Of a stretch of 37,789 nt of DNA, positions 25,787 to 34,555 are shown piece after piece; position 1 is the first letter of the stretch, and each line of letters starts with the position of its first letter. Below the pieces are notes generated by a model. That model did no database searches. It was not told where the DNA came from and saw nothing but the letters and a program-made list of their open reading frames with translations. Origin of the DNA: Terrisporobacter othiniensis (GTDB lineage: Bacteria; Bacillota; Clostridia; Peptostreptococcales; Peptostreptococcaceae); contig NZ_JWHR01000037.1 in the NCBI RefSeq assembly GCF_000808015.1, positions 1 through 37,789 on the forward strand. The letters are read 5' to 3'. The position numbers and the translations under genes are program-made.

Positions 25787-25939
25787 GACTCATCCTTTCA
25801 TAGTTTATTAAAGAATTTTTTTACTTAACCTTATTATATTACCACTAAATTAATTTAATTTAATGATAAATTTATTATATTCCTTTTGGTAATAATATGT
25901 ATAGCTAAATTTCAATAAAGCAGAAATGGAGGTTTAGAT

Positions 25940-26764
25940 TTGAAAAAAAACAATATAAATAAATTGATAATTATAGGTGCATTTTTATTAGTTTTTGCAT
26001 TTGTATTTATTAATGATAATTCAATATTCTCTAAAATAAAAACTCAAATTTATTCCAAAGATATAAGCACAGTGGAATATAACTGGTATTTCAACCCACG
26101 AGAAGATGGTAAGCAACCTTCTCCTATAAAAGAAGCTGATTTTTTTAGAAAATATAAGACTTATTACGTGGGTAGCCCTGATGAAAAAGTAATATACTTA
26201 ACTTTCGACTCTGGCTATGAGAATGGGTTTACTAACCATATGCTAGATGTATTAAAAAAACATAATGCTCCAGGTAATTTCTTTGTAGTTGAAAGTTATA
26301 TCAAAAACAATCCTGATATAATAAAAAGAATGGAAAAAGAAGGTCACTTAGTATGTAACCACTCTGTAAGTCATGTTTCCATGGCATCTATTCATGACAA
26401 AGAGAAGTTCAAAAAAGAAATTTTAGATGTGGCTAAGACTTATAAAGACGTAACAGGAAATGAAATGCCAAAATATTTTAGACCACCTATGGGAAAATTT
26501 AGCGAAGAATCATTAAAAATGACTAGTGATTTAGGTTATTCTTCAATCTTTTGGAGTTTTGCTTATGTTGATTGGTACAACAATCAACAGCCTACCCACG
26601 AGTTTGCTAAAAATAAAATATATTCTAGAACTCACCCAGGTGCCATAGTTTTACTTCATTCAAACTCAAAAACTAATAGCGAAATATTAGATGAAGTAAT
26701 CACTCACTGGGAAGAGGAGGGCTATACTTTAAAATCTTTAGACCACTTAACTCATAAAAAATAG
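25940..26764 (+). CDS. pdaA: PdaA-like delta-lactam biosynthetic polysaccharide deacetylase
   Basis: 274 residues. A membrane anchor or signal (about 8-26) is followed by one NodB domain of PdaA type. Its marks are LTFDSGYENG, in which the usual second Asp is Ser as in PdaA, then NHSVSH (the two metal histidines), FRPPMGKFSEESL, WSFAYVDW, and LLHSNSKTNSE. PdaA of Bacillus removes acetyl from muramic acid during spore cortex synthesis, on the way to muramic-delta-lactam needed for germination. The same role is likely here. The start is TTG at 25940 with GGAGG upstream. It is convergent with the orphan gene at 26836, with a shared terminator between them. Confidence 0.92.
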   Translation: MKKNNINKLIIIGAFLLVFAFVFINDNSIFSKIKTQIYSKDISTVEYNWYFNPREDGKQPSPIKEADFFRKYKTYYVGSPDEKVIYLTFDSGYENGFTNHMLDVLKKHNAPGNFFVVESYIKNNPDIIKRMEKEGHLVCNHSVSHVSMASIHDKEKFKKEILDVAKTYKDVTGNEMPKYFRPPMGKFSEESLKMTSDLGYSSIFWSFAYVDWYNNQQPTHEFAKNKIYSRTHPGAIVLLHSNSKTNSEILDEVITHWEEEGYTLKSLDHLTHKK

Positions 26765-26806
26765 AAAATTTGCGTAGCTTAAACAAATACGTTACTCAAA
26801 TAAAAG

Positions 26807-26831
26807 AGCTGTAAGGTTTTTACTTACAGCT
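26807..26831. terminator. Bidirectional terminator between pdaA and the orphan gene
   Basis: AGCTGTAAG and CTTACAGCT pair perfectly around GTTTTTA, flanked by AAAAG and TTTTC, 43 bases after the pdaA stop and just past the stop of the opposing gene. Confidence 0.85.
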
Positions 26832-26835
26832 TTTT

Positions 26836-27339
26836 CTATGCATCTACAAAAACTTCCTTACCATTGTAATTTCCTACCCAATAAGGTTTATATATACTAC
26901 TAACTTCTAATAGTGTAATATTTTTTATAATCTGCTTATCCATGGAATTATGCTTGATTTTGTTATCAAAGTGATTTAAGATTTCATTTTTTACTTTTTC
27001 AATTATATAATCCTCTTTAATATTACATTTTTTTATACAACTCCTAGCAATATACCTTTTTACAGTCTGTGGATCACAATCGATTGACTTAGAGTGACCA
27101 TTATAAGTATTGACCATCATAATTATGTTATGCCTATTATCATCACTCCTAAAATTATTCTTATTTTTTCTTTTACTTACAATTTCATATTTTAGTATTT
27201 TGTACTCTACATATTCTAAGTGTATATCTTCTACTTTTCTATTAAATTGATCAATTTTACTTATTAGTGGAGTTTTTCTAAATATATGTTTCATTGCATC
27301 TTTTTTTCTTACTTTTATCTCTATTGAATCTACTAACAT
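26836..27339 (-). CDS. Unrecognised 167-residue basic protein
   Basis: No family recognised. The product is soluble and basic, with many Lys, Ile and Asn. It includes LEYVEYKILKYEIVSKRKNKNN, a possibly disordered stretch, then CDPQTVKRYIARSCIKKCNI, and ends ISSIYKPYWVGNYNGKEVFVDA-like (residues about 150-167), which reads as a beta-hairpin. There is no signal peptide. AAGGAGGA precedes the start at 27339. The gene stands alone, so context gives no hint of function. Confidence 0.6.
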   Translation of the reverse strand: MLVDSIEIKVRKKDAMKHIFRKTPLISKIDQFNRKVEDIHLEYVEYKILKYEIVSKRKNKNNFRSDDNRHNIIMMVNTYNGHSKSIDCDPQTVKRYIARSCIKKCNIKEDYIIEKVKNEILNHFDNKIKHNSMDKQIIKNITLLEVSSIYKPYWVGNYNGKEVFVDA

Positions 27340-27530
27340 CTTTTTCCTCCTTAATAAGAAGATGCATAATCTAAATTAAAAATCCTTCTATATTATATTA
27401 ATAAATCTTGTCCTCTTATGTTTGTACAAATTAAATTAATACCTAAATATACTTAATTTTCCTTTGTTGAATAAAAAATAATTCTTTGTTAAAACTAAAT
27501 TCGTCACACAAATGGATTTAGGAGGAAAAT

Positions 27531-28916
27531 ATGAAAAAAATAACTACTATTCTTCTAATATTTTTTATTTTTTTTACATGCTATATAGAAACAGCTGGAA
27601 ATAATTATATTGAAAGTGATGTTAATGAAGATGCACCCATAACTATCGGTAATTTAGTTCCTAAAAGAGGTGAACAAAATATAATTTCCACTCCTGAAAT
27701 TAAAATAGACTATAGCAGTAAATTCATTTTAAATGATTATAAACTTTACCTAAACTATAAAGATGTTACTAATAAAACTATTTCAACTTCCAAATATATC
27801 TATTATAAATGCGATAAAAAATTAAAAAGAGGGGTACAAGTTATAAAACTTGAAATTCTATCTGAAAATAATAAAACAGAGGAAGTAGAATGGTATTTTA
27901 CTGTTGGTACACCTTTTTATAATAATTATAGAGGCATTTTTTTCAATAATACTAAAGAACTAAATATGCTAACTTCCTATGAAGATTTAAATAATTTATG
28001 TAAAAACAAAAAACATTTAGATTATATTTTTATCACAGAAAAAGTAAATAATAAAGAAAGCAATAAATCAGATGCTTATATAAACAGTAAAAAGTATAAA
28101 AAATTAATTGATTCTTGCAATAAATATACTAATAATAATGATTTTATCTCTATACCAGGCTTTGAATTAAGTACCAAGTTAAAAAGTGAAAAAAATAAAA
28201 CTAGCATTAATACTTTCAACTGTGAAAATCCATTTTTATTTAAAGACAATATAGAGCTTGAATTATTTTATAAAAAATTATTTTACTATGAAGATGATTT
28301 AATTTGTCAATTTAAGGATAATGATAACTTAAACAGTATTGATTATTTTAAATATTCACCATATGGAGATAATATTATCTCTTTACTTGAATTAAAAAAA
28401 GAAAAAAATGCTAAAGGGAATAGGAATGAATTAAATTTGGATACATATAAAGAAGCTTTAGATAATGGTTGGCATATAGGTCCTATGGCTTGTGAATATA
28501 ATGAGTACCCTCTTGATAATATTGAAAACAATATTAGAACGACAATACTTTGCGAAGACTTAAGCAAAAGTAAGATTATAGACGCTATAAAAAATAGAAG
28601 GATGTATGTTAGTGAGGATAATAACATAGACGTGTATTATTCATTAAATAAAATGCCTATGGGGAGCATAATAAAATCTCCTTCCTATGTTAGAATTATC
28701 GTAAGTTCCATTAATAATGATGAATTGGATAAAATAAAAAAAATAGAAATCTTTAGCAACAATAATGAAGTAATCTACAAACAAGATTTTGATTCAAATT
28801 ATGCAAAAGTTGATTTTACTTTAAAACCTCCAATAAAGAATACCTATTATTTCGCAGTAATAACAGAAGAAAGCAACAAAAAATCCGTAACATCTCCTAT
28901 TTGGATTGAACCTTAA
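27531..28916 (+). CDS. Secreted CehA/McbA-type PHP-fold protein with metal ligands replaced
   Basis: 461 residues. The signal peptide is about 1-22. An N-terminal Ig-like domain (about 35-126, LVPKRGEQNI to EWYFTVG) follows, then a PHP-like domain (130-375) and a C-terminal beta domain. Order and spacing match the CehA/McbA metallohydrolase family: YRG, ISIPGFE (207-212), INTFN, DNGWHIGP, and IDAIKNRRMYVSEDNN near its end. The metal-binding places are changed. The family's HxH reads F138-N139-N140, TEH reads T169-E170-K171, the GH before INTFN reads TS (S225), FNHP reads FKDN (D263), and the final DNH is absent. It therefore looks like a non-enzymatic relative. GGAGG precedes the ATG. Confidence 0.75.
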   Translation: MKKITTILLIFFIFFTCYIETAGNNYIESDVNEDAPITIGNLVPKRGEQNIISTPEIKIDYSSKFILNDYKLYLNYKDVTNKTISTSKYIYYKCDKKLKRGVQVIKLEILSENNKTEEVEWYFTVGTPFYNNYRGIFFNNTKELNMLTSYEDLNNLCKNKKHLDYIFITEKVNNKESNKSDAYINSKKYKKLIDSCNKYTNNNDFISIPGFELSTKLKSEKNKTSINTFNCENPFLFKDNIELELFYKKLFYYEDDLICQFKDNDNLNSIDYFKYSPYGDNIISLLELKKEKNAKGNRNELNLDTYKEALDNGWHIGPMACEYNEYPLDNIENNIRTTILCEDLSKSKIIDAIKNRRMYVSEDNNIDVYYSLNKMPMGSIIKSPSYVRIIVSSINNDELDKIKKIEIFSNNNEVIYKQDFDSNYAKVDFTLKPPIKNTYYFAVITEESNKKSVTSPIWIEP

Positions 28917-28977
28917 AATTTACTTCCTTTAAGCTACTGAGTGTCATAAATATCCAAAATACTTTTACTTCAATTAT

Positions 28978-29006
28978 AAAAAGAGAGGAAAATTCCTCTC
29001 TTTTTT
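28978..29006. terminator. Bidirectional terminator between PHP-like and merR genes
   Basis: AAAAAGAGAGG and CCTCTCTTTTT are perfect 11-base arms (28978-28988 and 28995-29005) around AAAATT. It lies at the merR stop and 60 bases after the plus-strand gene. Confidence 0.88.
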
Positions 29007-29814
29007 AACATTTAATAGGTATTTGGATTTCTGTGATAAACTCATCTTTATTTTCCGTTTCATGTATGTCTATCTTATAAATTTCCATAGGATTACCTGT
29101 TATTATTAATTTGTTTTCATTAATAAAGTCAAACATATGCTGTATATGTTCTTTGTTGTTTACATAATCACCACTATAAGTTAAAGTTACATAATAACCT
29201 TCTTCAAATACTATATTATAGTCTTTGGCATTATCTTTTAATAAGCAAAATACGGCTTCAAAATCCGTTGTTATTCCCTTTTCAATAGAATTCATATTAA
29301 ATAAAGATCCTACATTATTATTTCCTAGTATACCAAATTTATTATTATGATCCTTTTGAAGTTTTTGTATTAATAAATCAAAATCTTCATCTCTTTTAAT
29401 TTGACCATTTAGTATTAACCCTTTTCGTTTTTTTAAATAAGATAATTCTATATTATTTAGATTTGAATTTTTTGCAGTATTTTCTATAGATTCCATTCTT
29501 TTTCTCATATTTTCTTTTTGTTTTAATAATTTTAGTATTTGATCATCTAATAAAGTTATTCCGTTCTCAAGTAATTTATTAGTAGAATTCAAGTCTCTAT
29601 TTTCTAAATACTCCTTAATCATCTTAAAAGAGAAGCCTAAACTTTTTAATTCTTTTATTAAATTCAGTCTCCAAATATCAGAAACACTGTAAAGCCTATA
29701 CCCATTGTCATCTCTAGTAGGTTTAATTATGCCTAACTTCTCATAATACATAAGCGAATCTCTACTCATGTCATACATTTCAGATATTTCTCCAATTTTG
29801 TAATAATCTTTCAT
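29005..29814 (-). CDS. MerR-family regulator with effector-binding domain
   Basis: 269 residues. The N-terminal winged helix-turn-helix reads YKIGEISEMYDMSRDSLMYYEK and GIIKPTRDDNGYRLYS, which is diagnostic of MerR proteins. A dimerisation coiled coil follows (about 85-115, LLDDQILKLLKQKENMRKR). The C-terminal half (about 150-269) resembles the GyrI/BmrR-type ligand-binding domain (FEEGYYVTLTYSGDY, IYKIDIHETENKDEFITEIQIP). There are no metal-binding cysteines, so a drug or metabolite sensor is more likely than a metal sensor. It is divergent from a MATE pump whose promoter holds a perfect MerR-type palindrome, so it probably activates that pump. Confidence 0.92.
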   Translation of the reverse strand: MKDYYKIGEISEMYDMSRDSLMYYEKLGIIKPTRDDNGYRLYSVSDIWRLNLIKELKSLGFSFKMIKEYLENRDLNSTNKLLENGITLLDDQILKLLKQKENMRKRMESIENTAKNSNLNNIELSYLKKRKGLILNGQIKRDEDFDLLIQKLQKDHNNKFGILGNNNVGSLFNMNSIEKGITTDFEAVFCLLKDNAKDYNIVFEEGYYVTLTYSGDYVNNKEHIQHMFDFINENKLIITGNPMEIYKIDIHETENKDEFITEIQIPIKC

Positions 29815-29903
29815 TTTCGCTCCTTTTTTAATACATACTGAAATATATTATTCCACAAAGAAAAAATTTTTTCAATAAATTTAAAAATATTTACTGATTT
29901 TTA

Positions 29904-29934
29904 TTGACCTTGGTATAGTACCAAGGCTTAAGAT
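29904..29934 (+). promoter_or_regulatory. MerR-controlled promoter and operator of the MATE gene
   Basis: -35 TTGACC (29904-29909) and -10 TAAGAT (29929-29934) are 19 bases apart, the over-long spacing seen in MerR-regulated promoters. The spacer holds CCTTGGTA TAG TACCAAGG (29908-29926), a perfect 8-bp palindrome. MerR proteins twist such a spacer to let RNA polymerase start. The only clear target is the MATE gene 22 bases downstream. Confidence 0.9.
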
Positions 29935-29955
29935 ATAGATATAAGGAGTGATAAA

Positions 29956-31320
29956 ATGTCAAAAAGTTTATTCAAACAATTTCTAAGGTATTTAGGACCT
30001 TCTGTTGTTGCCATGTGGGTTTTCTCACTATATACAATAGTTGATGGGATATTTGTTAGTAAAGGTGTTGGAGAATTAGCTCTAGCTTCAGTAAATATTT
30101 CTATGCCTTTTATTAATTTTGTATTTGCTATATCTGTATTATTTTCCACAGGTGCATCTACAGTTATAGCCATGTATCTTGGAAAAAAAGATTTAGAAAA
30201 TGCAAATGAAGCTTTTTCACTTAATTTATTTACTATTACAATTCTTGCAATCATAATTACTGTTACATCGATCTTAGGACTTGATTATCTTGCTAAAGTC
30301 TTGGGTGCAACTCCAGATACTATAGGTTATGTTAAAGATTACTTATTTATAGTATCATTATTTAACATATTCTTTATCGTTTCTTATTCTTTAGAAGTAA
30401 TAGTAAAAGCTGATGGTTTCCCGTTCTTAGCAACTATTGGTGTAGTAATTTCAGCTATAACAAATATAGTTCTAGATTATATTTTTGTTATAAAACTTGG
30501 ATATGGTATAAAAGGTGCGGCAGTTGCCACTGGTATAGCTCAAGTACTTTCAACTGTATTTTTCTTAAGCCATTTTTTAAGAAAGAAATCTACTTTAAGA
30601 TTTGTTAAATTCAAGTTCAGTTTTAATACAATCAAAAGAATAATTTCTTTAGGATTCCCTGATTGTACTTCAGAATTAAGTGTGGGAATAGTTACAATTT
30701 TATTTAATCAAACATTACTACGATTAATAGGTCAAGATGCATTAATATCTTATAGTGTAATTTGTTATGTCAATACTCTTATATTAATGACAATGATTGG
30801 AATAACTCAAGGTGCTCAACCTTTAATTAGTTTCTACTTTGGTGCAGGAGAAATTGACAAAGTAAATCATTTATTAAAAATGGGACTTAAAACTGTATTA
30901 ATAACTTCAGTTGTAGTATTTATATCATCAATTTTATTTGCTGGTAATATTACTGGATTATTTATAAATCCACAAGAAACTCAGCTATTTAATAATACTA
31001 TTTCTGTGTTTAAATTATATTCAATTTCTTTCTTATTCGTAGGATTTAACTTGATTATTTCTGGATTCTTTGTTTCTATAGAACAACCATTATATTCTTC
31101 TATAATTTCTCTTGGAAGAAGTTTAGTATTAGTCACAATAAGTTTATTTTTATTAACTAAGCTATTTGGTGGTGATGCTATTTGGATTACTACAGCAGTA
31201 TCTGAATTTGTTTGTTTAGTTATTTCTTTATCATTATTGTTTACGTTTTTTAAAAAGAAAAAATTAAACTCTAAAAATGAATCCTCGTCTAAAATTATGA
31301 AAGATTCTATAATTTTATAA
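29956..31320 (+). CDS. MATE-family multidrug efflux transporter
   Basis: 454 residues and twelve predicted helices. It belongs to the MATE family in the MepA-like branch, and exports drugs or other cationic compounds by sodium or proton exchange. Marks are FLRYLGPSVVAMWVFSLYTIVDGIFVSKGVG at the N-terminus, the gap-flanking VIVKADGFP motif after helix 4, a GIGTQGAQPLI-like block (GITQGAQPLISFYFGAG) in the second half, and a basic C-terminal tail. The start at 29956 has AAGGAG 8 bases upstream. It is divergent from a MerR regulator and under its operator, which predicts inducible expression. Confidence 0.93.
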   Translation: MSKSLFKQFLRYLGPSVVAMWVFSLYTIVDGIFVSKGVGELALASVNISMPFINFVFAISVLFSTGASTVIAMYLGKKDLENANEAFSLNLFTITILAIIITVTSILGLDYLAKVLGATPDTIGYVKDYLFIVSLFNIFFIVSYSLEVIVKADGFPFLATIGVVISAITNIVLDYIFVIKLGYGIKGAAVATGIAQVLSTVFFLSHFLRKKSTLRFVKFKFSFNTIKRIISLGFPDCTSELSVGIVTILFNQTLLRLIGQDALISYSVICYVNTLILMTMIGITQGAQPLISFYFGAGEIDKVNHLLKMGLKTVLITSVVVFISSILFAGNITGLFINPQETQLFNNTISVFKLYSISFLFVGFNLIISGFFVSIEQPLYSSIISLGRSLVLVTISLFLLTKLFGGDAIWITTAVSEFVCLVISLSLLFTFFKKKKLNSKNESSSKIMKDSIIL

Positions 31321-31340
31321 ATCCTATACTCCAATATAGA

Positions 31341-31380
31341 TAAAAAGGCATGTTATTAATTTTAATAACATGCCTTTTTA
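31341..31380. terminator. Strong bidirectional terminator between MATE and ferredoxin genes
   Basis: TAAAAAGGCATGTTATTAA and its exact complement TTAATAACATGCCTTTTTA pair over 19 bp with a 2-base centre. A- and T-runs at the ends serve both convergent transcripts. Confidence 0.92.
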
Positions 31381-31381
31381 T

Positions 31382-31573
31382 CTATTCTTTTACGTCAATA
31401 GCTGAAACTGGACATTCATCCCTAGATCTAATTGCACTATTTTTTTCGTCTAATGGTACATCTGCTGATATAGCAACTGCTTTTCCATCACTATCCATAG
31501 AGAAAACTTCCGGACATATTCCTACACAAGTTTCACATGCTATACAAGTATCTTTATTTACATAAGCTCTCAT
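31382..31573 (-). CDS. Ferredoxin of the single-cluster [4Fe-4S] type (downstream copy)
   Basis: 63 residues, an electron carrier. It has CIACETCVGICPEVF (C10, C13, C16, C20) and CPVSAI (C54). C10, C13, C16 and C54 should bind one [4Fe-4S] cluster, as in single-cluster ferredoxins. The position that pairs with C20 in its sister (C51 there) is Arg here, so C20 would be free. It lies 36 bases downstream of the sister ferredoxin on the same strand, with AAGGAAA before the ATG, so the two are probably co-transcribed. The acidic middle part is typical. Confidence 0.9.
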   Translation of the reverse strand: MRAYVNKDTCIACETCVGICPEVFSMDSDGKAVAISADVPLDEKNSAIRSRDECPVSAIDVKE

Positions 31574-31609
31574 TGTATTTCCTTTCTTTGTAGCTCGTCA
31601 TAAAAATAA

Positions 31610-31801
31610 TTAGTCATCAATATCGATTGCGTCTACTGGACAACTATCACAAGCTTGTTTTGCATTTCCAAGTACATCTTCTGGTATATCTCCATTTATT
31701 GCGTGAGCTATCCCATCATCAGTCATATGAAAAACCTCAGGACATACTTCTGGGCATGTTCCACATCCTATACATAAATCATCATCAACGTAAGCTTTCA
31801 T
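31610..31801 (-). CDS. Ferredoxin of the single-cluster [4Fe-4S] type (upstream copy)
   Basis: 63 residues, a paralogue of the neighbouring ferredoxin with the same length and layout. Motifs are CIGCGTCPEVCPEVF (C10, C13, C16, C20) and CDSCPVDAI (C51, C54). Four cysteines should bind a [4Fe-4S] cluster, and the C20-C51 pair could form a disulfide or help a second site, as in Desulfovibrio-type ferredoxins. GGAGGTA lies just upstream of the ATG. It is 75 bases downstream of pyrG on the same strand; readthrough is possible. Confidence 0.92.
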   Translation of the reverse strand: MKAYVDDDLCIGCGTCPEVCPEVFHMTDDGIAHAINGDIPEDVLGNAKQACDSCPVDAIDIDD

Positions 31802-31875
31802 AATTATACCTCCATATTTTTCTATAATATGGTTTTATAATTCCCAATTTAATTTAATATATTACATATTTACAA

Positions 31876-33486
<1,611 letters not shown>

Positions 33487-33497
33487 CTACATATGTT

Positions 33498-34067
33498 TTA
33501 GTATTCATAAATTTTTAAAATATTTTTAGCAACTTCCACCTTTGTGATTCTTAAATCCATTGCTTGCTTTTCAATATATTTATGAGATTCTTCTTCACTC
33601 ATTTTCAAATATTGAATCAAAGTCAATTTAGCCCTATCAATTAACCTTATATCATTTATTTTTTCCTTTAATTTTTCATTTTCATTTACAATAGGATTAA
33701 ATTTCCTTCTACAAGTAATATAAGAATTAATTATATTAATGAGCATAAGCTTATTCAATGGTTTTTCAATTATGTAAATTCCTTTACTCTCTAAGTTATA
33801 TATATTCTCTTGAGATGAATTATTTTTAACTATCAATATTATAGAAGTATTCGTGTTATCATTTATAAATAATGATAAATTTTCACCATAATCATCTCTC
33901 AAAGGCGAATTAATTATTATTAAATCAAAATTTATTTCTCTTATAATTTCTCTACATTTAAAACTATTTTCTACAGCTAAAACTTCATAGACTCCACTTT
34001 CCTTTACAATATTAGAAAGTAGCTCTTTACTTTTATTTGAGCTAGATACAATTAGAATTTTTTCCAT
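33498..34067 (-). CDS. ANTAR-domain antiterminator with a degenerate receiver
   Basis: 189 residues from ATG 34067 (AAAGGGTG just upstream; a GTG nine bases earlier is inside that site). The N-terminal half has a CheY-like receiver fold (KILIVSSSN, FDLIIINSPLRDDYG, YIIEKPLNK). The phosphoacceptor Asp is Asn53, and the acidic pocket reads SSS, so normal phosphorylation is not expected. The C-terminal half is an ANTAR RNA-binding domain (RLIDRAKLTLIQYLKMSEEESHKYIEKQAMDLRITKVEVAKNIL-like, about 143-186). ANTAR proteins bind paired hexaloop hairpins and prevent termination. Such a hairpin lies in the leader of the divergent glnN gene. It is co-transcribed with pyrG. Confidence 0.9.
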   Translation of the reverse strand: MEKILIVSSSNKSKELLSNIVKESGVYEVLAVENSFKCREIIREINFDLIIINSPLRDDYGENLSLFINDNTNTSIILIVKNNSSQENIYNLESKGIYIIEKPLNKLMLINIINSYITCRRKFNPIVNENEKLKEKINDIRLIDRAKLTLIQYLKMSEEESHKYIEKQAMDLRITKVEVAKNILKIYEY

Positions 34068-34170
34068 AAGAATCACCCTTTAAATTTTAAATTAACCTAT
34101 TTGAATTTTATTTAATATATTACAATAAAATGCAAGTTTATTATGATTAATTTCATTTTTTAAAAAATAA

Positions 34171-34234
34171 AAAAAGAGTCACCCATAAAAGAATGAAAGT
34201 ACCCCCTGCTTCACATTCTTTTATAAATACTCTT
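34171..34234 (-). terminator. Terminator-like attenuator hairpin in the leader of ANTAR-pyrG
   Basis: On the minus strand, about 60 bases after the promoter, AAGAGT (34229-34234) pairs with ACTCTT (34174-34179). Inside, ATAAAAGAATG pairs with CATTCTTTTAT (11 bp), with an 18-base loop containing GGGGGT. The hairpin is followed by TTTTTATTTTTT. It stands between promoter and gene, so it should lower readthrough unless something relieves it. I recognise no known riboswitch fold, and the start of the transcript is not the GGG seen in Bacillus pyrG control. Confidence 0.7.
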
Positions 34235-34298
34235 ACTTTCACATAAACTTAAAGCTATTTTTTATATTCATTTATGAATCATCATTTTATTTAGTAAA

Positions 34299-34327
34299 AT
34301 TTTACATCTTATTAGAATGTCTGTCAA
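34299..34327 (-). promoter_or_regulatory. Sigma-A promoter of ANTAR-pyrG
   Basis: TTGACA (34322-34327 on the minus strand), exactly 17 bases, TAAAAT (34299-34304). Transcription would start near 34292, giving a leader of about 225 bases before the ANTAR start. Confidence 0.8.
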
Positions 34328-34403
34328 ATCTTTTTTATTTTTCATAAATGCAATTTAATAATAAAAGTGCTTCTAAAAAATAATTCATTTTTCAAAATTC
34401 CAG

Positions 34404-34432
34404 TTGACATTTATGATAAAAGTTCATACAAT
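34404..34432 (+). promoter_or_regulatory. Sigma-A promoter of glnN
   Basis: TTGACA (34404-34409), a 17-base spacer, TACAAT (34427-34432). Transcription should start near 34439, a dozen bases before the ANTAR-type hairpin. It is divergent from the ANTAR-pyrG promoter, with about 75 bases between the two -35 boxes. The whole 34068-34555 gap is regulatory. Confidence 0.85.
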
Positions 34433-34450
34433 AAATTCTATAATTATTAA

Positions 34451-34481
34451 ACAGCAAAGGCGCTGTAGGTATTTTTACCTA
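34451..34481 (+). promoter_or_regulatory. ANTAR-type RNA element in the glnN leader
   Basis: First hairpin: ACAGC (34451-34455), six-base loop AAAGGC (34456-34461), GCTGT (34462-34466). The loop has A at position 1 and G at position 4, the signature recognised by ANTAR proteins. Second hairpin: TAGGT, six-base loop ATTTTT (34471-34476), ACCTA; A at position 1 is kept, but position 4 is T, not G. The first loop and its 3' arm are also the 5' arm of the terminator, so the two folds exclude each other. Confidence 0.75.
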
Positions 34482-34500
34482 CTGCGCCTTTCTTTATTTT
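34456..34500 (+). terminator. Leader terminator upstream of glnN
   Basis: AAAGGCGC (34456-34463) pairs with GCGCCTTT (34484-34491), and GTAGGTA pairs with TACCTAC, with one T-T mismatch between. A TTTT loop and a following CTTTATTTT complete a strong intrinsic terminator. It sits between the promoter and the glnN start, so it is an attenuator. Confidence 0.88.
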
Positions 34501-34555
34501 GAAATAGTTTTATGTCTTTATTCAATATTCTGATAATAAAAAAGGGGGAAATATT

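Noticed and set aside
34292..34320. GGG-initiated reiterative transcription as in Bacillus pyrG
   Set aside because: The predicted start after TAAAAT is AT-rich with no G-run.
34451..34500. T-box or glutamine riboswitch before glnN
   Set aside because: No T-box sequence (TGGNACCGCG) and no known glutamine aptamer; the hexaloop fits ANTAR RNA better.
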